From NCBI RefSeq assembly GCF_036347135.1, contig NZ_CP108938.1:10540001-10604000 (forward strand): a stretch of 64,000 nt of DNA. The letters run 5' to 3'. The translations under genes were made by a program, and so were the position numbers. Within the stretch, counting starts at the first letter, position 1. Every line of letters starts with the position of its first letter. The notes below the pieces were generated by a model. The model searched no databases. It had not been told where the DNA came from and worked only from the letters and a program-made list of their open reading frames with translations. Positions 43,587 through 53,274 of the stretch are shown piece by piece. The stretch comes from Streptomyces sp. NBC_00775 (lineage in GTDB: Bacteria > Actinomycetota > Actinomycetes > Streptomycetales > Streptomycetaceae).

Positions 43587-43605
43587 CCCAGCCGTTAAAG
43601 ATCTC
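43587..43605 (+). mobile_element. solo right end of the IS630-type element
   Basis: CCAGCCGTTAAAGATCTCT at 43588-43606 is identical to the right end of the element at 42833, with no element attached. It may be the footprint of a second, deleted copy. Confidence 0.7.
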
Positions 43606-43629
43606 TAGATGTGCGGCTCCACCGCGTGG

Positions 43630-43712
43630 GCGCGACCGGCCACGAACAAGCCGCACCCGCCGATGGACAGTCCTCGCGGACGCGGCTGCGACTTGTTCGT
43701 GGCCGGTCGCGC
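43630..43712 (-). terminator. 21-bp perfect hairpin after MFS gene
   Basis: The arms (43630-43650 and 43692-43712) start GCGCGACCGGCCACG. They are followed by GCAGTTCCCCGCG, part of a widespread Streptomyces intergenic repeat. It lies 25 bp past the stop of the minus-strand transporter. The rest of the 43310-43736 gap is gene-free. Confidence 0.75.
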
Positions 43713-43736
43713 AGTTCCCCGCGGCCCTTGGTGGGC

Positions 43737-45005
43737 TCAGGCCAGTTGCTCCGGCAGTGCCCGGGGATCGACCGTGCCCACCCGGCGCCGGGACGCCCAC
43801 AGCCCCGCCGCGACGAGGGCGGCGACCAGCCCCAGTACGCCCACCGCACCGGCCAGAGTGCCGACCGCCGACTCCCCGGCCAGCAGCACCAGCGGGCAGA
43901 CGAACTCGCCGCCGAAGAACGCCGCCATCCACAGTCCCGTGCCCCGACCGCGATCCTCGAACGCCAGGCGGGACATGGCACTGGTCAGAAGGGCGGGCAG
44001 CAGCAGACCGGTGCCCACGCAGTTGACGACCGCGCCGATGACCAGCAGCGGGGCGTTGCCCGCGAGGAACATCATCCCGAAGCCGACGGCACAGATCGCG
44101 AGAACGGCGGGCAGCATCGGGTCGGGGGAGCGCTTCAGGCGGGCGAAGGTGATTGCTCCGCCCACGGTGGCGGCACTGGCGATCGCGGTGGCCAGGCCGA
44201 TCACTCCGGAGTTCTTCACGCCGAGGTCGTCGAGGAGGTACGACATCTCGACCGGGACGGTGTAGAAGACCATCGCCCCGAAGAAGGTGAGGGCGCAGAT
44301 GCCCGCCAACGGCCGCCAGGGGAAGGGGTGTTGGCCGGGCGCCTCGGTCGGATTCTGCTCCGCGACCGCGCGGGGCGCCGGGTTGGTCAGGGCGGTGGCC
44401 ATCAGCGGGGCGAGCACCAGGCTCACGGCGTAGACCCAGAAGGGCACCCGCCAGCCCGCCGATCCGGCGGCGCCGCCGAGCACGAAGAACACGGTGGCCG
44501 ACGCGGAGGCGCACATGGTCTGCAGGGCGAGGTACTTCACTCGCCGGTGACCGGAGTAGTAGTCGGCGATCAGGGTGGTGCAGCAGGTCATGATGGCGGC
44601 CTCGGTGACACCGACCAGGGCGCGGCTGGCGATGATGGCGCCCAGCGAGTCCAGCCAGAGCGGCGCCGTACCGAACACGGCGTACAGGAGGGTCGCCACG
44701 ATCAGCAGGCGTTTGCGGCCCAGCCGGTCCACGATGACGCCGGCGAACGGGGCCAGCAGTGCCAGCGCCAGCGCCGGAACGGTCAGCGCGAGGGGCACCA
44801 ACGCCTTGGCCCCCGGGACCGAGGCGAAGTGGTCCTGCATCTTCGGCAGCACCGGGGCGATGAGCACCGCCCCCAGGATGGGCAGACAGCTGCCCGTCAT
44901 CAGCAGGGTCACCCGCAGCAGATGGGCCGGGCCCGAGACGGCCACGGGTGACGGAGCGGGTTCGTCGACCAGGGCGGGAGACGGCGGCGGAACGGAACCG
45001 GGCAT
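43737..45005 (-). CDS. MFS transporter
   Basis: This 422-residue membrane protein has 12 predicted segments and the loop 2-3 motif GVIVDRLGRKRLLI, typical of the major facilitator superfamily. It is similar in layout to drug/metabolite and aromatic-acid transporters. The ATG at 45005 (MPGSVPPPSPALVDE) precedes a disordered Pro-rich leader. Uptake of the aromatic substrate or efflux of a toxic intermediate of the neighbouring operon is an inference from position only. Confidence 0.9.
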   Translation of the reverse strand: MPGSVPPPSPALVDEPAPSPVAVSGPAHLLRVTLLMTGSCLPILGAVLIAPVLPKMQDHFASVPGAKALVPLALTVPALALALLAPFAGVIVDRLGRKRLLIVATLLYAVFGTAPLWLDSLGAIIASRALVGVTEAAIMTCCTTLIADYYSGHRRVKYLALQTMCASASATVFFVLGGAAGSAGWRVPFWVYAVSLVLAPLMATALTNPAPRAVAEQNPTEAPGQHPFPWRPLAGICALTFFGAMVFYTVPVEMSYLLDDLGVKNSGVIGLATAIASAATVGGAITFARLKRSPDPMLPAVLAICAVGFGMMFLAGNAPLLVIGAVVNCVGTGLLLPALLTSAMSRLAFEDRGRGTGLWMAAFFGGEFVCPLVLLAGESAVGTLAGAVGVLGLVAALVAAGLWASRRRVGTVDPRALPEQLA

Positions 45006-45248
45006 GGCGACTCCAGGGACGGTGTACGGGAGCGGGCATGCCTGGCGCTGGCGCCGACGGCGCACGGCGGCATGCTGAGGACGGCCACACACCGGCGGCT
45101 GGTCCGGACAGCGGCGTGCGGGTAGGGACGACTATGGGTCGTCAGGAGCCGGGTCGCCATCCTCCGCGCGATCCGAATCCTCTATCCCGCTCATCCACCC
45201 CGTGGATGTGCTTCGCCCGCACCCTCGGTGTCACGCGGGCATGCCGTT

Positions 45249-45285
45249 GAGCGGGTCCGCCGCAGCCGTCACGGCGGACCCGCTC
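45249..45285. terminator. 14-bp hairpin upstream of a MarR remnant
   Basis: GAGCGGGTCCGCCG pairs perfectly with 45272-45285 around a 9-nt loop. The gap 45006-45333 contains no gene. Confidence 0.55.
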
Positions 45286-45333
45286 CTGGATGTCGTGGCC
45301 GGCGGTCAGAAGGCTCCGGGGGTACGGCCGAGG

Positions 45334-45489
45334 GTGCCCGTGGGATCGCCACGCCGCGCGATCTTCGACGCTCTGACGACCGAGCAGGTGCGCCAGTTCG
45401 CGGAGATCGGCGAGGCGATCAACGCCGCACTCCAACGCGAGGACGTTGCCCGCGACGATCAAGAAGTGCTGCCCTGGCGTCGACGGTAG
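45334..45489 (+). pseudogene. C-terminal remnant of a MarR-like regulator
   Basis: The plus frame reads RRAIFDALTTEQVRQFAEIG, then EAINAALQRED and ends LPWRRR. This matches the last dimerisation helix of MarR proteins. The winged-helix part is missing. Confidence 0.45.
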
Positions 45490-46343
45490 GGCGGTCTGAT
45501 GTGCGTGCCGCCTCGGAGTCCTCCTGCTCGGCCCGTGGGAGCACTGCTTGACGACACCTGGCGAAAACAGGCACCACGGATGGCACTCCCGCCTCGGCCA
45601 GATCAGCCCGATCGCCTACGAACACGATCAACGAATAAGTTGGCCCGCCGCCGCATGACAACCGGTGTCCACAATCAGGGGAGGCCCCCGCAACAGTCGA
45701 CCGCGGAGTGCAGATGGACGTAGCCGCCGCGTTCGGTCTTCTCCCTGCGCCGATCCACGGCTTTGTGCGGTCCCCGGTCACGCCGTCCAGTTGAGTTTGC
45801 GACGGAACCGCCGGGGAGTACCCGCCCATCCACGCGCGAGCGATGTGCGCCGGGCGGCCGGGTGCGGCGGGAACGGACGGATGCCGACCGGCGGGTACAC
45901 ATGCGTCCCCCGCGCTACCCGAAGATGGCCAGGACACGGGCCCGTCAGCTTCAGGGTGGCTGGGCTGTGCAAGGGGTAATTGCGCAGCCCTTTATGCCGA
46001 CTGCCTGGCCGTGGCGAGAGCGCCTCGGCCACCTGGTCGCGCGGCACGACCTGCTCGATCGCCGACTACGCGTCGACCACGGGGAGTTCGCCATGTCGGT
46101 CGCGGGCGTCGTCGTCAGCCGCACGTCGGCCGCCGCGGCGGCTGGCCACTACGGCGCTGATGGTCGGCCAAATTCCTGTAGACGCGTTCAGGACAACTGT
46201 CTCCTGCGGGAGGCACCAGGGTCGGTGGGCAACCATCAGCCTGAGGAGATCTTGCCTACGCGCTTCATGCGGCCACCGGACCGGTGGTCCAGCCTGCGCA
46301 CTGAAACATCGCGTGAGGTAAATGTCGAGAGTCTGAAAGGACT
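45490..46343. other. gene-free stretch
   Basis: These 854 bp hold several open frames of low-complexity composition, none with a recognisable family or a good start. They probably include the degraded rest of the acetyltransferase gene. Confidence 0.4.
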
Positions 46344-46673
46344 TCAGCGCCCAGGCCAGGCAGCCTTGTTACTGATCAGCGCCGACCGTGACGCCGTACT
46401 CGAACCAGTCCGCACGCGGTCGGAGTGGTGCGAGCCAATACTGCCGACTATTTTCCCCGTGCCGACCGCTTCGATGGCCAACACGAAGCAGTCGCCATCG
46501 GACGTGGCAGCAGCCTGCTCCTTCGCCCAGGTATGGAAGCCCTCGGCGGAGCGAGGTGGTTGTAGTAGGTCTCCCAACCGCTCCTCGTCCACGGCGAAGC
46601 GCATGAACGCGGACCAGTTGTCGGGTTCGATGCCGCGCAAACGTACCCGCCTGCCCGTCCAGAGCGATGTCAT
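46344..46673 (-). pseudogene. GNAT acetyltransferase, frameshifted
   Basis: The N-terminal half is clear (MTSLWTGRRVRLRGIEPDNW, then FVLAIEAVGTGKIVGSIGSH). After SIGSHHSDR the expected continuation DWFEYGVTVGAD is found in another frame and soon meets a stop. The acetyl-CoA-binding segment is lost, so the gene is dead. Confidence 0.75.
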
Positions 46674-47144
46674 CCGTTATTCGATCGCGTTGTAGTGCGC
46701 GAGGTCCACGTCCTCGCGCAGGCCCGCTGGCATCCTCGCGGAGGCAGCCGACTTGGCCAAGGGCCGCTGGTCGAGGCTGTCCGAGAACTCATCAGCATTC
46801 TTTCTGCGCCGGGCTGATGACCGCCAACGCGGTGCTCGAGGTGGCGTCAGCCGTGGTCGTCGTGGCATTGGCGAGCGAGGCCGTGCAGTGTCGCTCCTGT
46901 AACGATGGATTCTCCTCATCCGCGCCGTAGTCGCGCCGACGCAGGAGTCTTCTGGCAGGCGCATTTGCCGCGCTGTCATCGATCACCAGCGGAGTGCGGG
47001 GGACTGCTGCCTTCGGTACAAGAGCAGCTTCAGCTCCCTCGGCTCCCAGTTGAAGGGCTTCCTGAGAGCGGTCCTGAACCTGATGTGCGATCACCTCTAG
47101 CCTGTGGGGCGGTCTGTGCAGCGCGGCCCGAGTGACGCGTTCGA

Positions 47145-47186
47145 CCGGGGTGTTGCGGATTCCCCCCACCATCCGCAACACCCCGG
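47145..47186 (-). terminator. strong hairpin after the membrane protein gene
   Basis: A perfect 16-bp stem CCGGGGTGTTGCGGAT/ATCCGCAACACCCCGG with a 10-nt loop lies 20 bp past the stop at 47206. The stretch 46674-47144 shows no supportable gene. Confidence 0.85.
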
Positions 47187-47205
47187 CCGGTCCATGCGCA
47201 CTCGG

Positions 47206-47898
47206 TCAGAGTGCCGGGGCCTCGTTCACCGCCTGCGCCGTCGGACGGGAGCCCTGAGCGTCCGCGGTGAGGCTCGGAAGTCCGTCGCGGATCACGGCCA
47301 CGGCGCAGGCCGCGAAGCCCGCCAGCAGCAGCGCGTTGGCCACGGCGAAGGGGACGGAGCCGGCGTCCGCGGTCAGGACGTTGGCGGGCTCGTAGGCGAT
47401 GAGTGCCACCGTCGCCCAGCGCGGGACGGCGCGGCTGCGCCACAGAGCGATGCCGAGGCACACCATGGCCACGAGACCACCGAGCAGCCCGAGGACCAGG
47501 AAGGGCACGAACTGCGGAGTGCCGGTGATGTTGTCCAGCAGCTTGCTCGCGGCCTTGCGGTCGACGCCGACCGCCGCGTGCGTGGCGAAGTCGAGCGTGA
47601 CGAGGAAGATCATGGCGCTGCCGGAGATCATGCCCAGCCACCCGGCGACCCCGGCCAGTTTCGGGGAGTGCCGCCACGCGAGCAGCGCGGCGAGCACGGT
47701 GGACGCGCCGAGGAGCACGATGAAGATGTCGGCGGTGAGCGCGCCACCGACGCTCCCCGAATGTGCGGCGAAGGCATCGATCCTGGCCCCGGACGAGCTG
47801 CTGGTGTTGGGGGTCAGGGCACTCGAGAGGACGGCGGCGATGCCGGTAGCCACCAGGCAGCCTGCGGCGAGGATGCGAGCGATGGGTGATGTGGACAC
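47206..47898 (-). CDS. predicted multi-pass membrane protein (DUF4386-like, tentative)
   Basis: This 230-residue protein has six hydrophobic segments: the N-terminal ILAAGCLVATGIAAVLSSAL, then ones in the ADIFIVLLGASTVLAALLA, MISGSAMIFLV, FVPFLVLGLLGG, VALIAYEPANVL and ALLLAGFAACAVAV regions. It is similar in size and layout to DUF4386 proteins, whose function is unknown. The GTG at 47898 follows AAGGGGAG. It is divergent from the sensor kinase gene (174-bp gap), so it may be the regulated target of that two-component system. Confidence 0.75.
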   Translation of the reverse strand: MSTSPIARILAAGCLVATGIAAVLSSALTPNTSSSSGARIDAFAAHSGSVGGALTADIFIVLLGASTVLAALLAWRHSPKLAGVAGWLGMISGSAMIFLVTLDFATHAAVGVDRKAASKLLDNITGTPQFVPFLVLGLLGGLVAMVCLGIALWRSRAVPRWATVALIAYEPANVLTADAGSVPFAVANALLLAGFAACAVAVIRDGLPSLTADAQGSRPTAQAVNEAPAL

Positions 47899-48072
47899 GG
47901 GGAACTCCCCTTCTTCCGTGGATCCTTGAGCGAACGGGCCCCGGCGAACGGGCCACGACGGCAGGGGAATCGTGCGGGCACCCGGGTCCCGCCGGCATGA
48001 GTGCGGGTTCCCGGTCGGGCCGGGATTTCCTCCCGGCCCCCGCGGGAACGACTCGCGGGCACAATGTGAGGC

Positions 48073-50166
48073 GTGAACCGCCCAGCCGGCGACGGCTCCT
48101 CCGCAGCGGGGCGGCCGGCTCGTCGGCGGATCGCGCACACCGTGGCGTTGTTGGCGGTGGCGCTGGCCGTACTCGGCGGGGTCCTGGCCGTCCTCAACCG
48201 CCACACCCCGACGCCGAACGGCGACAGCGCCACCGGCTCGCACACCTGGGGCCAGTTCCTCCTGACGCTGGCGTTCGCCGCCGCGGGCTGGCTGCTGGCC
48301 TCCCGGTGCCCCGACGTCATCTTCGGCTGGCTGGCGCTGGCCGCCGCGATCGGCCACGGGCTGGCGGTCGCGGGTCTCGGCTGGCTGGTGTTCACGGTCG
48401 GCGGCGGCCACCACCTGCCGGGCGCCACCGCCGCGGCCGTGGCCGCCCTGTGGGGGGAGCCGCTGGAGAACCCCCTGATGGTCGTGGTGTGGGCCACCTT
48501 CCCCTACGGCAGACTGCCGCGCGGGCGGACCAGGTGGCTGGCCCTCGCCAGCATCGCTCTGTGCGCGGGCGGTTGGCTCTACGGGCTGATGTCCCCCTTC
48601 ACCGCGGGCGACATCAGGGCCCCGTACCGCCACCTGCACAACCCGCTGGACTTCGGCCTGCTGCCCAGCTGGCAGCCGGTCGCGCTGTTCGCCGGTGGGA
48701 TGCTCCTCGGATCGGTCGTGATGGTCGTCCGATGGCTGCGCGCCCGGGGCGAGGAGCGGCAGGTACTGCGCTGGCTGGCGGTGACGAACGTCGTCGGGAT
48801 CCTGGTGACGCCGTTCGTGGTCGCCCTGCCCGCCGGTGAGCTGATCGCCACCGTGGGCGCGCTGATCGAGCTCGTCGTCGTCGCCGCCGTCGTGCTCGCC
48901 CACCAGGTCTACGACATCGACGTCGTCCTCAATCGCACCCTCGTGTACACCCTGCTCACCGCTTTCGTCGCCGGGGTCTACGCGGCCGGTGTCGGCGTCC
49001 TGGCGCTGCTGGGCGCCTCGGTCGGCGGGCCGTGGACGGCCGTCGCCGCGCTTGGAGCCGCCTTCGCGCTCGCTCCGGCCCGGGGGCGTGTGCAGCGGAT
49101 CGTCAACCGCTTCCTGTACGGCGAGCGCGACGAGCCATACACCGTGATCGGCCGCATCGCCTCCCGGCTGGAAGCGGTCGGGAGCATCCAGCAACTGCTG
49201 CCGAGCCTCCTCGAGTCGGTCGCCGCGACGCTGCAACTGCCCTGGACCGCCGTGGAGATACGCATCGAGGACGGCACGATCCGGCGCATCGCCCACGGCG
49301 CCCTCGCGCCCGACGGGGCCGGCGCCCGCTTCCCGCTGGTCCACCAGGGCGTCGCCATCGGCGAGTTGGTGGCCGGGCTGCGCGCCGGGCAGAACAGCCT
49401 CGACCCCCGGGAGGCGCGGCTGATGGAGGACATCGCCCGGCAGATCGCCGTGGCCGCCAGCAACGTACTGCTCACCGAGGCGCTGATGCTCTCCCGGGAG
49501 CGGATCGTCGCCGCGGCGGAGGAGGAGCGGCGCCGGCTGCGCCGTGACCTGCACGACGGCCTCGGCCCGGTGCTCACCGCGGCCGCGAACAAGGTCGACG
49601 CCGCCCGCAACCTCGCCGAGCGGGACCTGCCACGCGCCCGCGGCCTCCTCGGTGACGTCCGCGGCGACCTGACCGCCGCACTCGCCGACCTGCGCCGGCT
49701 CGTCTACGCGCTACGCCCGCCGATCCTCGACGAGATGGGGCTGCTCGCCGCGCTGCGCGAGCAGGTGCGCCAGTGCGCGGTCCCCGTGACGCTCGCCGCT
49801 CCCACCGCGCTCCCGGCGCTTCCCGCGGCCGTGGAGATCGCCGCCTACCGCATCGTGACCGAGGCCGTCACCAACGTCACCCGCCACTCGGGCGCCTCCC
49901 GCTGCACGGTGACGATCGCCTGCGACGGCCTGCTGGCCATCGAGATACGCGACGACGGCGCGGGCGGTGCTGCCTGGCCTCCCGGGATCGGCCTGTCCTC
50001 GATGCGGGAGCGGGCCACCGCGCTCGGCGGCAGCTGGCTCGCGGGCCCCACGCCGGACGGCGGCCGGGTCGCGGTCGAGCTGCCCCTCGCCCTGGCCGGC
50101 AGTCCGGCTCCGCACGACACGTCCGGGAACGGTCCCGGCCCGACCCTCACCAGGAGCACCCCATGA
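48073..50166 (+). CDS. NarL-type sensor histidine kinase with large membrane domain
   Basis: This 697-residue kinase has about eight to nine hydrophobic segments in the first ~330 residues, a GAF-like linker (QQLLPSLLESVAATLQL), a HisKA_3 phosphoacceptor H494 in RRDLHDGLGP and an HATPase_c domain (EAVTNVTRHSG, IRDDGAGG, GIGLSSMRERA). It should sense a membrane or extracellular signal and phosphorylate the response regulator encoded next. The GTG start is at 48073. Its stop overlaps the next start (ATGA). Confidence 0.92.
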   Translation: MNRPAGDGSSAAGRPARRRIAHTVALLAVALAVLGGVLAVLNRHTPTPNGDSATGSHTWGQFLLTLAFAAAGWLLASRCPDVIFGWLALAAAIGHGLAVAGLGWLVFTVGGGHHLPGATAAAVAALWGEPLENPLMVVVWATFPYGRLPRGRTRWLALASIALCAGGWLYGLMSPFTAGDIRAPYRHLHNPLDFGLLPSWQPVALFAGGMLLGSVVMVVRWLRARGEERQVLRWLAVTNVVGILVTPFVVALPAGELIATVGALIELVVVAAVVLAHQVYDIDVVLNRTLVYTLLTAFVAGVYAAGVGVLALLGASVGGPWTAVAALGAAFALAPARGRVQRIVNRFLYGERDEPYTVIGRIASRLEAVGSIQQLLPSLLESVAATLQLPWTAVEIRIEDGTIRRIAHGALAPDGAGARFPLVHQGVAIGELVAGLRAGQNSLDPREARLMEDIARQIAVAASNVLLTEALMLSRERIVAAAEEERRRLRRDLHDGLGPVLTAAANKVDAARNLAERDLPRARGLLGDVRGDLTAALADLRRLVYALRPPILDEMGLLAALREQVRQCAVPVTLAAPTALPALPAAVEIAAYRIVTEAVTNVTRHSGASRCTVTIACDGLLAIEIRDDGAGGAAWPPGIGLSSMRERATALGGSWLAGPTPDGGRVAVELPLALAGSPAPHDTSGNGPGPTLTRSTP

Positions 50167-50819
50167 GCGAGCCCGACCGGCCCGTGCGGGTGGTCATCGT
50201 CGACGACCACCGGATCGTCCTCGACGGACTGTCAGCCCTTCTCGACTCGGTGGAGGGCATCGACGTCATCGGCGAGGCCGCGTCCGGCGAGGAGGCCGTC
50301 GCGCTCGTCGGCACGCTCGGGCCCGACGTGGTGCTGATGGACGTCGAGATGCCCGGCATCGGCGGTGTGGAGGCCACCCGTCGGATCACCGCCGCGCACC
50401 CGGACGTCGCCGTGGTGATGCTGACGATGTACGGCGAGGACGAGTTCGTCTTCTCCGCCCTGCGCGCCGGCGCTCACGGCTATCTCCTCAAGGGCGCTCA
50501 GCAGGAGGACGTGGTGCGCACCATCGGCGCCGTCGCGCGCGGCGACGCGGTCTTCGGACCCGACGTCGCCCGCCGCGTCCTGGGCACCTTCAGCCACCTG
50601 CAGCCGGCCACGGTCCCCTTCCCGCAACTCACCGAGCGAGAACGGGAGGTCCTTGCCCTGCTGGCCAACGGCTGGCCCAACAGCCGTATCGCCCGGCACC
50701 TGGCCCTCACGCCCAAGACGGTCGCCAACCACGTCTCGAACATCCTCGCCAAACTGCAGACTCCGGACCGCACCGCCGCCATGCTGTGCGCCCGCCGGGC
50801 GGGCCTCGGAGAGCCTTAG
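50163..50819 (+). CDS. NarL/LuxR-type response regulator
   Basis: This 218-residue regulator has a receiver domain with acidic pair DD near 15 (VVIVDDHRIV), phosphoacceptor D60 (VVLMDVEMPG), the conserved Thr in VVMLTMYGED and Lys in GYLLKGA, followed by a LuxR-type HTH (LTEREREVLALLANGWPNSR, then HLALTPKTVANHVSNILAKL). Its start overlaps the kinase stop, so the two are co-translated partners. The likely targets are its own operon and the divergent membrane protein gene. Confidence 0.95.
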   Translation: MSEPDRPVRVVIVDDHRIVLDGLSALLDSVEGIDVIGEAASGEEAVALVGTLGPDVVLMDVEMPGIGGVEATRRITAAHPDVAVVMLTMYGEDEFVFSALRAGAHGYLLKGAQQEDVVRTIGAVARGDAVFGPDVARRVLGTFSHLQPATVPFPQLTEREREVLALLANGWPNSRIARHLALTPKTVANHVSNILAKLQTPDRTAAMLCARRAGLGEP

Positions 50820-50847
50820 CAGTCAGTGAGCCTCCAACCGGTTCGGG

Positions 50848-51300
50848 TTCCGCTGGCTGCTGGACGAGGCGGCGGTCGGCGACACCATCCGCATCGCGGA
50901 TGCCGCGCGGCTGTTCCGTTCGACCAGGGACGTCATCCAGATCCGGGAGGTCCTCCAGCGGCGCGGGCTGCACCTGCGGATCGCGACCGGCGCCTGGTCC
51001 GGCTTCGGTCTGGCGGCCGACGACCCGTAGACCAAGCTGTTCGTCACGATGCTCGCCGGGGTCCTGGAGTTCCAGCGCGACATGATCTCGGAGAACACGA
51101 AGGAAGGCGCCGCCGCCGCGGAGGCCGGGGGCAAGACGCTGGGGCGGCCGGCCGCGCTGGATGAGGGCCAAGCGGCCGACATCGTCGGCGCGTACGCCAA
51201 GGGTGCCGCGGTCAAGGCGCTCGCCCGGCGGTACGGCGTCGCGCCCAAGACCATCCGCCGCGTGCTCGACGCGGCCCGTGCTCGCGATGTCAGCGACCGT
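50848..51300 (+). pseudogene. serine recombinase/resolvase, truncated, with in-frame TAG
   Basis: The frame reads FRWLLDEAAVGDTIRIADAA, then RRGLHLRIATGAWSG and AADDP, stops at TAG (51028), and goes on TKLFVTMLAGVLEFQRDMIS to a C-terminal HTH with AVKALARRYGVAPKTIRRVL. The N-terminal catalytic serine region is absent. It is the broken resolvase of a Tn3-type element. Confidence 0.8.
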
Positions 51301-52430
51301 CCCAGGCGAGCTGCGGCAGTCGATGCGGGACCTGCTGAAGGTTTCGGAGGGGAAGCGGGTCTCGGAGCTGGAGCGGCTGCGGACACCGCCGATGCGGGTG
51401 TCCGGGTCGGCGATGACGGCCGCGCTGGAGCGGGCGAGGGACGTGCGCGGGCTGGGCGCGCACCTGGTGGGGACCTCGGTGGTGGCGGCGGCGCGGATGG
51501 CGGGGCTGGTCCGGTACGGGATGGGCTCGAAGGCGCCGACGCTGCGGGATCTGGAGGAGAGCCGGAAGACCGCCACTCTGCTGGCCACGGTGCGGCATTT
51601 GGAGTCGGCGAGTGTGGACGACGCCCTGGACCTCCTCGACGTCCTGATGGCCTCGCGGCTCCTGGCCCGGGCGGACCGGGTCGGCAAGGAGGAGAAGCTC
51701 AAGGCGTTGGCGAAGCTGAAGCGGGCGGCGGGGCGGGTGGCGAAGGCGGTCGGGGTGCTGCTGGAGACCGCCCCGGCCGCCGACACGGGGGAGCTGGTGT
51801 CGGTGGTGGACGCGTGGGCGGCGATCGAGAAGGCCGCCCCCCGCGCGAAGCTCGCCGAAGCGTTGACGATCATCGCGGAGGTCGTCCCGGACGAGGAGGG
51901 CGACGAGGACGCGGAGTGGCGGGCCGCGCTGGCGACCCGGTACTCGACGGTGCGCGGGTTCATCCGGCTCCTGGTCGACGTCGTCGACTTCGGCGCGGTC
52001 GAGGCCGGCGCCCCGGTCGTGAAGGCGCTGAAGCAGCTGCCGCACCTGATCGGCCGCAAGAAGCTCGCGGCCGCCGAGGTCGAGCGGGACCGGGTGACCG
52101 GGTCGTGGCGGCGGCTGGTATTCGCCGCCCCGGAGCCGAGCCGGGGCTCGCGGACAAGGCGGCGTACTCGTTCTCTGTGCTGGAGCATCTCCACCGCGCC
52201 CTGCGCCGCCGGGAGGTGTACGCCCGTGGCGGGGACCGGTGGGGCGATCCGTGGGCCAAACTCGTGGCCTGGGACCGCTGGGAGTCCGCCCAGCCCACCG
52301 TGCTGACGGCGCTCGGCCTGGAGGCGGAGCCCGCCGCGCACCTCGCGGAACTCGCTTCCGCGCTGCACGGCGCGCGGCGCGCCGGGGTCGGCCGGGCGAT
52401 GCCGGTCCGCGGCGACCCGGGGCCGCCGCG
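51290..52430 (+). pseudogene. Tn3 family transposase fragment, frameshifted
   Basis: An internal part of TnpA is readable: ARMAGLVRYGMGSKAPTLRD, TLLATVRHLESASVDDALDL, AEWRAALATRYSTVRGFIRL. Near 52140 it changes frame and continues LADKAAYSFSVLEHLHRALR, then GGDRWGDPWAKLVAWDRWES. The N-terminal and catalytic C-terminal thirds are missing. It is fused directly to the resolvase remnant. Confidence 0.85.
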
Positions 52431-52551
52431 CTGCGGCGAGTCCTTACCGAGCGCACCCAAGGGCGGCCGGGCAGTAGTACTCACCCAGGGCGGGGAACCC
52501 CACTCGGTCACCGGCCTGCCTCCGCCACAGGCAGAAGCTTTCCCCCACGGG

Positions 52552-53124
52552 TCACTCGACGGGCGTGCCGGGGCCGGCCTGCCGCAGGCAGCGTTCCAGG
52601 CGTCGCAGATACCCGTTGAAAGACTCTTCCGCAGGCCAGGTCTCGTAGGCGGTGATCGTGGCGGCTACCGCGAGGTTCAGCTGGAGGATGGGAGTCAATT
52701 CGTCGGCGCCGGCGATGCGGGACTCCGCCCAGCGCCTCAGGTCGTTGAAGAACTGCTCGCCGAAGCGTTGGGCGGACTGCGCGAAGGCGGGTGACTGCGC
52801 CTTGAGACGGCGCTGCAGCGGCATGCGGTCGCGCAGACTCTCGCAGAACCCCGTCAGGATGGCGGTGAGTGAGTCCCAGAGCGGTTCGTCCGCAGGACGC
52901 TCATCCATCAGGGCCTGCCAGTCGAGCCGCTCCTCAGGATCCTGGTCCAGGACCGCGGCATCTTTGCCGGCGAAGTAGTTGAAGAAGGTGGCGCGCGAGA
53001 CATTCGCCGCCTCCGCGATCTGCTCGACCGTCGTGGCCTCGTAGCCCTGCTCGTCGAAGAGTCGCAGCGCGGCGGTCTGGATGGCACGCCAGGTCGCCAG
53101 TTTTTTGCGCTCGCGCAGGTTCAT
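52552..53124 (-). CDS. TetR family regulator
   Basis: This 190-residue regulator starts MNLRERKKLATWRAIQTAAL, with HTH FDEQGYEATTVEQIAEAANV, then SRATFFNYFAGKDAAVL, and a C-terminal helical domain (TetR_C_17-like). It is divergent from an SDR at 53275 and probably controls both itself and the SDR/SDR pair. In the 150-bp shared promoter, TAGACG (53163-53168) and CGTCTA (53201-53206) are a possible half-site pair. It shows no sign of decay although it lies next to the Tn3 remnant. Confidence 0.92.
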   Translation of the reverse strand: MNLRERKKLATWRAIQTAALRLFDEQGYEATTVEQIAEAANVSRATFFNYFAGKDAAVLDQDPEERLDWQALMDERPADEPLWDSLTAILTGFCESLRDRMPLQRRLKAQSPAFAQSAQRFGEQFFNDLRRWAESRIAGADELTPILQLNLAVAATITAYETWPAEESFNGYLRRLERCLRQAGPGTPVE

Positions 53125-53162
53125 GTGGTTCCTCCCATGAGCCCCATACTACGTGCGATTTC

Positions 53163-53251
53163 TAGACGGATATATTTCTGGATTAGGCTATCTTTGGACT
53201 CGTCTAAACTTTCTGGGCTACGGTGAAGGTAGTGCCCGGGGCAGCCCCGGG
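53163..53251. promoter_or_regulatory. divergent TetR/SDR promoter region with leader hairpin
   Basis: Widely spaced TAGACG/CGTCTA half-sites flank an AT-richer stretch. CCCGGGGCAGCCCCGGG near 53233-53251 can form a hairpin in the SDR leader. Neither is strong enough to call an operator firmly. Confidence 0.3.
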
Positions 53252-53274
53252 CGGCCATCCCTCAGGGAGAAGTA

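Noticed and set aside
45763..46695. Plus-strand frame of 310 codons
   Set aside because: Composition is low-complexity, the frame overlaps the frameshifted acetyltransferase on the other strand, and there is no family match or good start.
46792..47181. Possible RiPP precursor (Thr-rich, Cys-ended minus frame)
   Set aside because: It contains the terminator hairpin at 47145-47186, lacks a ribosome-binding site and has no modifying enzymes nearby.
47899..49554. Minus-strand frame extending the membrane protein gene opposite the kinase
   Set aside because: The extension is Gln/Gly/Arg-rich and lies opposite the kinase. The membrane protein has its own GTG with a good ribosome-binding site at 47898.
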